Source: Helianthus annuus
Lineage: Eukaryota > Streptophyta > Magnoliopsida > Asterales > Asteraceae
Assembly (NCBI RefSeq): GCF_002127325.2
Contig: NC_035436.2
Location: forward strand, 22,338,383 to 22,402,382
Reading direction: 5' to 3'
DNA: 64,000 nt
This document shows positions 41,901 through 53,268 of the stretch, piece after piece. The notes under the pieces are model-generated. The model had not been told where the DNA came from and did not search any database. It worked only from the letters and a program-made list of their open reading frames with translations. The position numbers and the translations under genes are program-made. Each line of letters begins with the position of its first letter. The first letter of the stretch is position 1.

Positions 41901-44900
41901 TTAAGAGGTAGATTTAAAGAGTTTTGGTAACAGTTCGAGACTTGAGATTTTGAAACGTTTTGAAAAGTACGAGATTTTGGGAAGATAAAGATAAGTTTGT
42001 AAAATGATTTGTCGAGCCGAAATGGGTTTGAGGGATAAGCAGGGGTAAACAGGTATAGGTAAAACGATTTGTAATGGCTAATAATTAGAAAGTTCTAAGG
42101 GTAATAAGATAAGTTAGGATTTGAATGCTTAAACGAGTTTGATTGTGAACGAGTTTCGTACGAAAGGAAGGAAATAGGAGCATGGGGCGAACAATTGACA
42201 CTAAATGAACGCAAGTATACGAATGATATGGGCATTAGATAGATGAAAGTAGCATGTTAAGTATGAAGTCTCGTCATGGATAATCGGACATAATGTGTTT
42301 GTGAGTTGCTTAAAGCTTGTATTAGGTCCAAGAGGTCTGTAAAACACTGAATTTCCCATGGCACGTTTTACGAAATTTTGGTAACATGGTGAAAACACTT
42401 ATATATAGGAAGTACCAGCGGCGTATCCACCATGTTTTGACCATGTTACGTCCGTTTCGTCTTCGGTGTCATGTTACGTTCCGTGTATTACCATACGCAG
42501 TAGCACACTCTATGGTTCTCATACGCCTATCACTATAATCCCGTGTGCACCCGTGATTATTTTGATCGTCGCATGATCCGCATAGCTTGTACTAGTTGTG
42601 TATGCATCGGGGTATACATAAAAAAGTTTAGAATGTGTACGTACAAGAATATAGTATATAAGCAAGTCCATGTTTAAGTATGTGTGGGACCCACGCAAGC
42701 GAATCCCTCAGGTTACGCTCGCGTATAGGTACGAATGTATGAATCATGAGTAAGGATGAAAGTATGAGCATAAGTTTAAGTATGAATACGCATGTATGTA
42801 TGAGTACAAGCATAAAACGTATGAACATAGGTGTAGGCATGAAAAATAAATATTGCGTATATAGTGTTCGTTGGGACATCACGGATCTAAGTGTAATAAA
42901 CATTCAAAAGGTCGAGTACGTAAATACGAATGATATAAATGATGTTATCGCGAGGTATCGACCAAAATGTGTACGATGATATGCATGTATAGTTGTTTAA
43001 ACGAAACGTTGAGTTTATTGAATCAAATTTAGATTGAGCTTGGTTTGAAAGGTAGAATATAGTTTGCATATGTAAGAGGATATAAAGTACTTATTGGTCA
43101 TGCATATCGTATTTTGTAATGAACGGAAATGCTACCTTTGTTTTAAAAGAGTTTACGAAATCCGAAGATGGTCGGTCCCCATGGAGTCTTCTTGCCCACG
43201 TGTTTTGAAAAATAGGTGTAGAAAAAGGTAAGTTCGTTTCATCAAAACAAGAAATTTTGGAGTTTTTGTGAATACGTTGATCCTTGGAAAAGGGATTTAT
43301 CAAAGGCCTTAGTGTTCATTTTAAAGGGTTTTGACAAATGGTTCGTTGATGTTGGAAATATTCTTTGGTAAAACGATCTGATAATATCTATAAGATCCTA
43401 TAGGTAATTGAGAAAGGTTGGTTTGGTTTCAATTAAGAATGGAAGTCTCTAGTATGACGATATAATGTGAGCAAGTTTTAGTGATTAAGTCGAATACGAA
43501 GTTCATGGGCAAGAGTTTCATTGGGCCGATTAAATTGATAGGTAGCATTTCGTAAGGTTTTGAAGTTTGCGTAATAAAATGTTTTAAGACATGATTAAGA
43601 ATCTCGTGTATATGAATTGAGTACGTTTTGACAAATCAATGTATTTTGAAATTGGTATGAGTGGGTATTTTGAATAATGATAAACAATTTGGGTATAAAA
43701 TATGATCGAGTTTGCATAATAAGATATTTTGAAGAGACGTTTTGGTAACGATCACCTAGGTAAGGGAATCACCCCTAACTCGTTGGTGAGGTCGTTTTTA
43801 AGAAAAGGGAAGTGGAGTTAATCGTCAAGGTAAGGAAATCACTCCAATCTCGATGATACCTCTCCACTAGTTGTTACAAGGAATATGAATTTAAATTATA
43901 TGAAAATCATGCATATATAAATGTATCGAAAAGGTTCGATATGTTGTGCGTGTGAAAAGAGAAATCAAAGGTAAACTCGAGGTTGAAAGATTGCATCGTA
44001 TAAAATGAACAATAGAAACACATGTTTGACCAAAGTTTGGAGTGTTCCAAACGGAACTTTGACTAACCAAAGTGGTCGAAAAGTCTTTTGAATTTGAGGA
44101 GCATGCTTTGGCCTAATAGGTAAAATACTCTCGCCGACAAGTCGGTTAACGGTATTTACCCTTCCGGTTACTACATGTCCCAAATCAATCGAAATTTCGA
44201 GACTTGGCGGGATTTATGAAAAATCAAGGAGTGGTACTAGTCGACAAGGTGCGGGTTTCACCCCTATCTTGACGATTTCATATCCTAAGTGTGGTTGGTA
44301 CTCGTCGGTTCAAAATTTAATTTCAACACTATGACGAGGGTCCACTAGAATTTGAAATTCGAATTTCTCCATCATGGTGAGGATTTCACTTCTAACTTGG
44401 TGGTGAATTCCGTGTAAAAGAAAAGTAGCAGGATTGAGAGTCACTCACCAAATTGTGGGTTTCACGCCTATTTTGGTAAACTCGTCTCGTTTGTGCAATA
44501 TGAGTGTTTTCGAGTTTAAGAAAAAAAATCGAGTAAAATGCATGAGGGAAGTGTATGTCGAAGGAGATACACAAACAAGTGTAAACACATAGGAAAGCAT
44601 ATCAAGAATGGTACTTAAATAATGAAATGATAAAACAAGTATTAACACATAGAGAAATATGTCAAGAATAACACATAAAGAATCGAACAACGAAACAAGT
44701 GTTAACACATAATAAAACAAGCATTAATGCGTAAGAAGAATATGTCAAATATTACACACGAGTAACATACATGTTTAAAAAAAGCATAAATAAGAAACAA
44801 ATAAAGTGTCACGTAGTAGTTCAGGCAAATCATACGAACAAGGCTTTAAAACTATAGACTTGGTAAAAGCATTTCTACTTTTCCTAATTTCCTATAGTTA

Positions 44901-44901
44901 T
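41901..44901 (-). other. LARD non-coding interior with repeated units
   Basis: Purine-rich sense-antisense sequence lacking domains. Five diverged copies of an about 45-bp unit (CAAGGT-GGG-TTTCACCCCTA-CTTG type) lie near 43748-43795, 43815-43862, 44238-44285, 44365-44405 and 44440-44480. A region of AAGTATGA/CATAAG words lies at 42730-42840. Confidence 0.6.
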
Positions 44902-44914
44902 GGCTCTGATACCA
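44902..44914 (-). other. LARD primer binding site
   Basis: The minus strand reads TGGTATCAGAGCC three bases after the 5' LTR. Confidence 0.9.
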
Positions 44915-44917
44915 ATC

Positions 44918-47316
44918 TGTCACACCCCAACCAATGCGGAAACATCGGGATGAGACGAAGTGTGAAGATTGCTAGAGACATCATAACGCTATTTGTGACA
45001 ATATTTAATAAACCGATTTCATTTCATAATTCATTTGTCAACGTTACAAAGAAATCAAATAACGTCAAGTTCAAAGGAATTAGAATACAACATAATCAAA
45101 ATTGATACAACGATTAAACCTAAACGTCTATATGTGTATCTAGGCATCAACGCTACTTCATTTCATAGCATCATCATCCTCAACCTGTAACATGTTTAAA
45201 ATAAAGTTCAATGCAAAAGCAAAGGCGAGTATACAAGTTTAAGCATAAGTATAAGTATAAGTATAAAAGTTTAAAACGAATCCACATGGCAACTTAGTTT
45301 ATACGAGATCAACCTATCGTGGCATGCAATATTTCTAGCCAACCTCTGTTTACGCAAGTAAGTTTAATTAATTCAACATGACCCAAGTTTAAGGGGGGCG
45401 GTGCGTTACTCCTATAGCGCTATACATGTCGAAGGGAGGCTCGTGAGAGCTAATGACTAGTATTCATGTATAAGGATTGTTTTGTGCATTGCATAAAGAA
45501 TAAGTTTAAGTGTAGTTTAATAGTAAAACATGTTTCACCCCAAAAAGTGGTACACATAAAAAAGGGGGTTGCGAGTATACTCACAAATTTGCATATGCTT
45601 TCCGATTATCCAATGTGACGAAGTTGATGGGGTTAGAAAGTTGAATGTGTAGGGTTAAAGTTCTAGTATGCTTAGAGTCGAGATTCGGTATTTAAAACAA
45701 CATAAAAGTAAGATATGAGAATAGCATGTGAAAATAATCATCTTCGACACTTAACCCTTGTATGACACTTGGTAACCACAAGGGTTATGATAATGTTTTC
45801 ATGAGTTGAACACCCATAAGAATCACAACAAGGTTTAGGTCTTAGGTGATGTTCTACTACTTTAACATATAAACACAAGTTCAACATCAAAGGTTCGAAT
45901 GAGTGTATATATATACTTAGGTTAGGTACCACATATTATTTAGTCCAATAATTCAAGTAGGAGGTAGAAGATTAGGATCTTCATTTAGGCACCTCGTATT
46001 ATCATAGATGTCATGTATGGGGTAGGAAGGACATGCTTCCATTTAGGAACCCCTTGAATGTTCACCACTTCACTTGGTGTAACAACAACCAAGGAGGGTC
46101 ACGAACTAGGATTTGCACAATAACATAAACAACCTAACTATAGAGAAATCATCAAATCATGTGAGGATTGTATGTAGGACAACCCAAGTCGTTCCATAAT
46201 CACTCATGTATCAAAGGCTATGTTTGACATGATTTGTGGGTTGAAACCCTAAACAAAACACCAAGTTTATGAGGTTTAATCCTCTGATTTTAAATGTCTC
46301 AACCTTGTTTTTAAGCTTAACCAACCATGGGATAAGTTGTAAGCATTAGGACATAGGTATGAGATGTGTTGAACACAAGTTACATAGGTTTAAACAAGTT
46401 TTTGATAAACATAAAAACAAACAGAAAGTTTATGGACGATTTCGGGGCATTTCCAGGTCTGATTTCTCCAAGGAGAAGTCTAGGAATCGAACCCCATGAT
46501 TATCCAAGTAAGTAGGAAAAAGAATCAAGTGATTTCGTTAAGAAATGAGTGAGTTATGCTCATTTTCGTGAAGGGGTGTCAATCTGCTCGAACCCTTGCT
46601 TTCAGCTATGGTTTGGAAGATGTTTTGAGAGTTTTTAGTGTTGCAAAAGTGGTAGGGAGGCTGGTTATAAGTGGTATTTATAGGGGGAAGGATTAGGGTT
46701 TCAATGGGTTGGGCTTTGGAAGTGTTTAGAAGGGGTTACACCTTGAAACTAGCCCACAAAGCCCAACTATATGGGGCTGAATTTTGCTGAATTGGGGCTG
46801 CCATATTTCTTTATTTATTTATTCTTTTAAAACATTATAATGAGTAATTTTGTTAATTAAGTTGTGTAATAATATGCAACAATGTTTCCCCTAACTTGTA
46901 ACAAGGTGAAATATGAAATAAAACATGATTTAACTAGGTAAAAAGTGTAATGTACAAGTATGTAACATGTTTGTAAGTGACAAGTATATGTCACATATTA
47001 GATGATTAACCGTTGTATAAATAAGCATATTATTAGGGGTTTTTAGGTAACAATTTGAGGACAAGCATGGACATGCATCGTGAATAAGTATGGTATAAGT
47101 ATGAATTACAAATAAGGATTCGATGTACAATGAATTCCAACGTATGAACATGTATGAATATGTAGATGGTGAATTTAAAGAAATACGAATTTTATTTATG
47201 ATCCAAGTCTCGGATTTTACAACGAAAAGACGACTACAATAATACAAGATTTCCAAAAATAGCATTACAAGGCGAGCTTTCTAATTATGGAAAGTATGAA
47301 AAAGCAGGGCGTTACA
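44918..47316 (-). repeat. LARD 5' LTR (2399 bp)
   Basis: Pairs with 39413-41862 with only scattered substitutions and the about 50-bp indel. Confidence 0.95.
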
Positions 47317-48420
47317 TTAGATGACGAGTTCGAGGACGTGTTGGAAGAAGGTTTAGGCCCATCCCGCCGTACCATCCTCGCCGCTCACCCAGTGCTTCCT
47401 TCCTGATACGGGGCAATTGGTGGACCCTCACCGTTCCATTCACTTGTGGCCTGTTGTATGTTCCGCTGTATTTTACGAAGATGATTAAATATATATGTGT
47501 ATATATATATATATATATTTGTTATAGAAAATAATACTTAAAGGAAATACCTACGTAATTTTGTTCAGCAACCGGATCAACCCAATTCCCTTGATTGTCC
47601 GTGTGGGTTTTAGCATATGTAGGTACCCAATCCATCTCCTGTTTAACATTAAACTTAGATTAGACATTAAATAAATAAAAGCTTACACACACGCACGCAT
47701 ACATAAAACATTACATTTTTATAGGCGGTGCTACCGTACGACGATGTCCCCCCACGGTATGGTATGGGAATTGTTGTTTCTCGCGTACTAGTGTGTTGGC
47801 CTTGCTTCTTTTAATATATTTTTCGTCCCGAAAACCTTCGATGGTTCTCAACTAGTTATCATAGGGCATATCCGCAGGATGGTATGCCCTTGCGCTCGCA
47901 TTATCATTGTAACCTCCCTTGCTCTTAAATAATTTTTTAGCGTCGTACTTGCGGTCAGAGTACCGCTTCATAAGCACAGCCCTAATACCACCCGTCAAGT
48001 TTTTGGCCTCTAAATCACGTTCCACTACATCAAAATTGAAATTTTCCAACAAATTAAATAAAAAAGTTAAAATATCATATATAAATTAGATTTGCATGTG
48101 CTTAAATGTTTGATAAAATTTTATGCATATAACTTATTTACTCGTAAGTGGTTCATGAGGGCATCCTTGTAATGTTGTTCAACGTTATCTCATCCAATTT
48201 TATCGAACGGGTTGGTCCGCCACATATACAGGCCGGCCTCCCGTGAAAACATATCTCTTGATTTACCAACCGGGGTATACGTGACCTGTCTGTCAAACGT
48301 AAGCGATACAGCCCCCCCCCACCCCCGCCTTTTACCAGATGCCTTAGTTTCTCGTTTTTGGCTTTCCCCTAACCTTCTTTACGAGACGCACAGTTTTTTA
48401 AGCTTGTTATCTTCTTAATG
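47317..48420 (-). pseudogene. CACTA transposase fragments (plant transposase, Ptta/En/Spm type)
   Basis: Minus-strand pieces read RVTYTPVGKSRDMFSREAG ... YMWRTNPFDKIG (48330-48145, with a Trp codon turned to TGA), NFDVVERDLEAKNLTGGIRA (48052-47852), a KYIKRSKANTLV stretch, EMDWVPTYAKTHTDNQGNW (exon 47638-47551 with GT-AG borders) and a last part from 47465. This order resembles the second ORF of plant CACTA elements. Stops and frame changes make it non-functional. Confidence 0.65.
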
Positions 48421-48599
48421 ATTGTTTTAAATTTTGGGCGGAACGTTATGTTTTAAATCATCATTTCAATTTCGATTAGGTGTTTTCTTAGCTCGTTATG
48501 ATTGAAATGATGAATTCAATATCATGCACGATTTTTTAAATATGTAATGTTCTTCATGGTGGTTTAAATTTTGATGGGTATTTTCTTAGCTCCTTTTGT

Positions 48600-48709
48600 T
48601 TTAAATGTTCTTCATGGTGGTTTAAATTTCGACCAAGTTCTCATGATTTTTTCATTTGTTCTCACGATTCTCACAATATTTAGGGTTCTCATTTAAACCC
48701 TTCCCTATA
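48600..48709 (-). repeat. Terminus of the 26441-type MITE, inverted
   Basis: GGTTCTCATTTAAACCCTTCCC is the inverse of the 26441 start, with TTCTCACGATTCTCACAATAT words matching too. The rest of the copy is not evident. Helitron-2 starts directly next to it. Confidence 0.6.
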
Positions 48710-49069
48710 TCTATACTACTTTATAATACATATTACAAGGACTTCTTAAAGTCCATAAAAAGTTCCTTAAAACACCCTTAAAGCATGCTGTACAACCCTC
48801 TAAAGCACAATATAATTTACAATTCCAATTATGCCCTTCACTAAAAAAACACACGGGATACAACATCAGATGCATAATGTTCAACATTTAAAGCATAAAG
48901 AAACACAAAAAATTTACCCTTCAAGGTTCATTTTCAGCCATCCATTTCCCTCACTTTTTCACACGGATCGTGATCTAAGGGCTGATATTCACTTCAAACA
49001 TATCAACCTTTCTATTCCCTCTCAAACACCCATTATCTTCTTTTCTTTTCATTTGCAGATGGAAGAACC

Positions 49070-49074
<5 letters not shown>

Positions 49075-49102
<28 letters not shown>
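49075..49102. repeat. (GA)n microsatellite
   Basis: About 14 GA units; a shorter GA tract sits at the corresponding place in Helitron-1 (near 12575-12592). Confidence 0.95.
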
Positions 49103-49106
<4 letters not shown>

Positions 49107-49797
49107 AAGAGACGGGAAGGAGAGTCGAGAGAGAAGGTAGAGGTGGAAAATGGAACTAGGGTTCCGGCGACGACAAGATACAACGAGGTTGAACGGTGGC
49201 GTATATGACATGTGACCACCGGAGCAGATACAGTTGGTGATGGTAACGACTATATTAACAATTCTTGTCGATTTTAGGGTATGAGAAGTTGGGGTGAGTT
49301 TTCGATGACAAAAAGTTGTGAAGATATCTGGCCAGAAGATTAGGGTTCCGGAGAGCCCTTTCACTACATAACTGCCATCTTCTCCAACAAAGGTAATAAT
49401 CGATGCTTTCACTCTTGCTTTATGATTCAATAACTCAAATTGACGTCTATTGTTCAAATAATGGTAACTTGGACCGATATATCATCAATGTCAACTGCAT
49501 TTGGTATAATATATTTTTTTAGATGAGGTGTGATTTCTGGTATCTGTGTTAACTTTTTTGGTCATTTCATTTTTACATCATAGTCAACCAGGGACTCGGG
49601 CTGTTGGTGAGGTTGAGAAGCCGATTACCGGTAAGCTTTTTCTTTAAAACCTATGGATCATACCAAATCTTCTTCCTTCCTGACTGCAGAGGTAGGTACA
49701 CGCAGCTTCTTCACCTTTTTCGTGGATCAAATTTAACATTGCAATTATATATCTGTTGGGTTGGGTTTTGTGATTTGTAAATTGTTTTGGTTGGTAG
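49103..49797 (+). other. Helitron-2 interior upstream of the SR34 exons
   Basis: Probably captured 5' UTR and intron sequence. An exon-like piece ends TTACCG|GTAAGC at 49630. No domain recognised. Confidence 0.35.
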
Positions 49798-50874
49798 GAG
49801 GAAAACAATGAGTCGGTCTAGCAGAACGCTGTATGTTGGTAACCTTCCTGGGGATATTCGAGAGCGAGAAGTGGAAGATTTGTTCTACAAGGTAATTTGT
49901 TTACATTATTTGGATTTGCAATGCACACAAACATGTTTCAAATGCCCCAACCCAACCCAACTTCTGGTTTCACTTATTGGTTAGAAGAATTTGAATTATC
50001 ACATGCCACTACAGTGGGAGGGGGGTTATTTCATTTAAACTAAACCCTCCCTGCTTGCCATATGATTTGACTCAAGAGCTCGCCTGCCTGTCTCCTAGGC
50101 ACAAGGCATAAAAATATAATCCATTTCACAAGGCACAAGTACAACACAGAATCTAATAGAATCAGCAAACACCCCCTTGCCTTACTATTATAAAATTAAT
50201 ACCAAATGTTCACAAAAATAATAAGTAAGATTTGTTCTTCATCAGCCAAATGGTACAGTTCAAATTTTCAAAAGAGATACTGGCTGCATGCTTGCATGTC
50301 AGGTTCAAGAAAGAAATGAACTTATTATACACTCTGCGTCCATGAGAATAGTAACTTACCTAGACAAATCAAAAGGTTTAGTTTATGAAAACGTGTTAAT
50401 TAATTATTTTTTCTGTCGGGAGCAATAAGCTGGGTATATCTTTTCTGTTTTCAGTATGGTCCAATAGCTCATATTGAATTGAAAGTTCCACCAAGACCTC
50501 CAGGTTATGCTTTTGTTGAGGTGACCTTCATTTTGCTAATATTTCTGCTTTCTTTAATAATCGTTTTCTGCCCTCATATAATTTATTAATGTTTTCTGTA
50601 GTTTGAGGAGGCTCGTGATGCCGATGATGCTATTGGTGGTCGCGATGGCTACGATTTTGATGGGCACAAATTACGGGTTGTTCAGACTTACAAAACACAC
50701 ATGAGACTTATCAGTAGCAGCCAAAGTCTATCCATTTAATGTCACATTGTTTAATTTTGTCTTATCAGGTGGAACTTGCCCATGGTGGTCGAGGCAGCTC
50801 ATCTTATAAAGATCGTTATAGCAGTCATAGCAGCGGTTGTGGTGGTCGGGGTGGTGGAGTTTCTCGACGGTCTG
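49798..50874 (+). pseudogene. SR34: Captured SR34/ASF-SF2-like splicing factor fragment (first RRM)
   Basis: Four exons with GT-AG borders: 49798-49891 (ATG at 49808; [20 protein letters not shown]), 50455-50520 ([20 protein letters not shown]), 50602-50676 ([20 protein letters not shown]) and 50769-50874 (VELAHGGRGSSSYKDRYSS to the Gly-rich linker and SRRS). RNP2 (LYVGNL) and RNP1 (GYAFVEFE) are intact, so the RRM of this pre-mRNA splicing factor could fold if expressed. The second RRM and RS tail are missing; the last exon runs straight into SPA sequence. Confidence 0.88.
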
Positions 50875-50959
50875 GTCAGTTGACTTTTCATGGTCGAACC
50901 CGACACTGGTGGCTAGCGGGAGCGATGACGGTTCTGTTAAGCTCTGGAATATCAATCAG
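50870..50959 (+). pseudogene. Captured SPA/COP1-family WD40 repeat fragment
   Basis: In the frame starting at 50870 the sequence reads [18 protein letters not shown] and then [12 protein letters not shown]. This is one WD40 repeat with the SGSDDxSVKLWxIN wording typical of SPA1-related photomorphogenesis repressors. It overlaps the last bases of the SR34 exon and lies one base out of its frame. The sequence after NINQ looks like intron with a weak donor. Confidence 0.72.
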
Positions 50960-51788
50960 GCAATTTTATTCGAAAACTAAACGTAACTACGATTATTTAA
51001 CTAACAGTGATTTATAATCGAAAAATTTGATGTATAATTTGTTTTTCTTACAATTGTTGCTACTGCATGGAAATTTTTTTTGTCGTTATACCAATAGTAG
51101 TGACATCAATCACAATCGCATAAAATTTTTTGCTGCATTTGGGACTACAAAAGCTTCCTAATTGCCAAAGATGATTTATCTCCCAGATTATGTTGGGTAT
51201 AAAATTGTTCCTGGGCATTTTTATAAAAGCGAATTTATTTAGTTTTACCTATTTCATTTGCTATAGATGAAATATAACGCAGATCGAATCAGTCATAAAG
51301 TAAGTGGGTAAAACTGATATTGGTTGGTTAAATTTTTGACAATTCTTTACAAACTTCCATGGGTTAAATTTGGTGGTCGTTAAAAAGAAGTCGAGTAGTG
51401 TTGCACCAGGTCTTGCATATAGAAAGAATCTGATCCTGGCCAGTTTACTAATTATTAGCCTTATGCGCGTGTGCGCTACATGTCTTACAAATTTTTTGTT
51501 GGTTTAAAAAAAGTAAATTGACAAGTTATAACCAAATGTAGCAAGTACCATACAAAAGTTATATTAACCTGAGGGCTGAGGTTATGGTTTTGAATATCTC
51601 AAATCATTTTCCATTAAAATAAAATCCAAATAAAAAAAAGGTAGAAGACATCTCTTATTGATAACACGTTACTTATATGACTTATATGATCATAAAACTT
51701 CTATCTCATTTTCACTAATGAATAATGATGGCCCTGGTTGCCTTTATTATTGTCTCATAAGTTGTCAAATTTAGTGTTTCACATAGAT
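50960..51788. other. Helitron-2 distal part, nothing recognised
   Basis: AT-rich, possibly SPA intron. No clear CTRR terminus or further exon. Confidence 0.4.
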
Positions 51789-51793
51789 ATAGT

Positions 51794-52437
51794 TGTTGGT
51801 GCACTTGTGTCTGTACTTTGTCTGTATTCGGTCTGATATAAACGATGTCCTGATTTATGTTGTAAGTTGACCAAGTCAACCATCCTCCGGTTTGACTTGG
51901 ACAACAGTTGAAAGAGGTTCTGATCGAAGGATAGCCTCGAAGGATACACCTGATCCTTCGAGGTGATCGAAAGATATGGTTCGACCATGGTTCGACCATT
52001 AGACCTCGAAGGATGATCCTTCGAGGTCCATGCTGATCTTTCGTGTGAACTATGATCGATAGATGATCCTTCGGACCATCTATCAGATCCTTCGATCCAG
52101 ACCTGCTGAGCTGGGTATATATACCCATGCATGTGTTGAGTGTGAGTTAGTTCTGAAGTTCTGTCATTTGCACCGAGAGATAGAGAGTGTTGAGAGGATT
52201 CTGTCCAGAACTCACACACACACACACTTGAGAGTTTACATGTTAGATTTGTAAACATTGAGCTTGTAACCGAACCCTCATTGCATTAATACGACTAGTG
52301 TTAATCGGTGAATCTTTGTGTGTTTGTTTCTCTACTTGCTACTAACTCGGTTTGCTTGCTAGCTTGGATTCCGCACTCGCTAGTAGGTTTGTATAACAAG
52401 GTTTAGGTTCGTCATCCTCCGCGAAAAGGGACCTACA
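51794..52437 (+). repeat. Sirevirus-B 5' LTR (644 bp)
   Basis: TGTTGG...CCTACA. U3 holds a 27-bp palindrome (52002-52028, 13-bp arms GACCTCGAAGGAT) and other TCGAAGGAT words. The TATA box lies in GGGTATATATACCC (52113-52126), so transcription should begin near 52145. Confidence 0.96.
52113..52126 (+). promoter_or_regulatory. Sirevirus-B TATA box in a palindrome
   Basis: GGGTATATATACCC is a perfect 14-bp palindrome with a TATATA core; it recurs at 62727-62740 in the 3' LTR. Upstream palindromes resemble those reported for Sirevirus LTRs. Confidence 0.7.
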
Positions 52438-52439
52438 AG

Positions 52440-52452
52440 TGGTATCAGAGCC
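52440..52452 (+). other. Sirevirus-B primer binding site
   Basis: TGGTATCAGAGCC, two bases after the LTR. Confidence 0.95.
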
Positions 52453-52799
52453 TCGCTCTTTACCTTGTTTAAAACCGGGTTTTTACAAGTTGTGGTGTGT
52501 TGAAACACCTGGTTTTGCACCTGTTTTTACTAAGTTTCTTGCATTTTCTTTGAGTAAAAACGTGTCTGAACTAACCGGGAGTGTTCAAGTTTGGGTTGGG
52601 TAACATAAAATTGGTTTTTAGAAAACTTTGTGTTTTCCGGTGGTATTCCGGTGTGTTTCCGGTGACTGGCTTAAGGATAAGGTTATCCTTTTTGGGCAAT
52701 CTTTCAAAAGTTGGTGGGAAAGTTGATCTGACATCCCCTTTTGCCGAAAGTTTGACCTTACCAACCTGTCACCTTTTCACCAACCTTTCACATCAAAGT

Positions 52800-53245
52800 C
52801 AGTTGTGTCAGAGCCTCTCGAAAGATATCTTTCGACATCGAAAGATCATCCTTCGATATCTTTCGATCAAGGAGGGCTCGAAAGATTTATATCCTTCGAC
52901 CCATCCTTCGAAGTCTGAAACATATCCTTCGACAGAGGAATCTTTTCGAAAGACTAGTGTCCGAAAGATTAGGATCCTTCGTATTGGTGAATCTTTCGAG
53001 ATCTGTTGTTCGAAAGATAAGGATTTGGCTCGAAAGATAAGGATCTTTCAAAGGGAATCTTTCGAGTTCTTGAATCTTTCGAAATCATTGTTCGAGAGTC
53101 AACAGTAATCTTTCGAGTACTGTTGATCCTTCGAACAAGGTTATATCTTTCGATTGAGGTTTGTTTATTGTTAACAAGTTTCTGTGATTTCAGATCTTTC
53201 GACCAGGATCTTTCGGTTGTGTTATCTTTCGGATCTTTCTTACTT
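52800..53245 (+). other. Leader motif cluster of Sirevirus-B
   Basis: Within about 430 bp I count about 23 copies of CGAAAGAT, its inverse ATCTTTCG, or ATCCTTCG, in both orientations, several pairing as short palindromes. The 175-codon ORF at 52581-53108 over this stretch is low-complexity and not credible. Confidence 0.85.
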
Positions 53246-53268
53246 AGCATTTATTTTGCTTATCTATC

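Larger units (their letters stand above)
39413..47316 (-). mobile_element. LARD-like non-coding Gypsy-type LTR element
   Basis: LTRs of 2450 and 2399 bp (TGTCACACCCC...GCGTTACA on the plus strand) are flanked by perfect TTAGA duplications (39408-39412, 47317-47321). The primer site and PPT define the minus strand as sense. The 3.06 kb interior has no gag or pol similarity and no ORF above about 90 codons, so it is a large retrotransposon derivative that needs enzymes in trans. It sits inside the CACTA transposase. Confidence 0.93.
27655..48420 (-). mobile_element. Decayed CACTA (En/Spm-like) DNA transposon with nested insertions
   Basis: The end at 27655 is CACTACAAGAACAGGGCACC, a classic CACTA terminus, followed by subterminal repeats. 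Minus-strand transposase fragments appear in order at 48420-47317, 39412-39365 and 28158-28030, interrupted by a LARD (39413-47316) and Sirevirus-A (28159-39258). The second terminus (TTGTAGTG) is not found before the MITE/Helitron-2 sequences, so the 5' end is probably lost. Confidence 0.75.
48710..51788 (+). mobile_element. Helitron-2, non-autonomous, gene-capturing
   Basis: A|TCTATACTACTTTATAAT at 48709/48710 has the same first 14 bases as Helitron-1, and 48830-49120 shares blocks with Helitron-1. It carries exons of an SR34-like gene and a SPA-like WD40 fragment. No Rep/helicase. The 3' end is not certain; a GCGCGTGTGCGC hairpin near 51465 is a candidate, and Sirevirus-B begins at 51794. 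Confidence 0.6.

Noticed and set aside
51460..51485. GCGCGTGTGCGC hairpin as the Helitron-2 3' end
   Set aside because: No CTRR directly follows it and no second copy supports it; kept only as a weak candidate.
51779..52258. 159- and 137-codon minus-strand ORFs, repeated at 62351-62872
   Set aside because: Antisense frames in LTRs; they follow the palindromic motifs and have no known domain.
52581..53108. 175-codon ORF upstream of Sirevirus-B gag
   Set aside because: It overlays the repeated TCGAAAGAT motifs (Ser/Lys/Arg-rich low complexity) and lacks a counterpart in Sirevirus-A.
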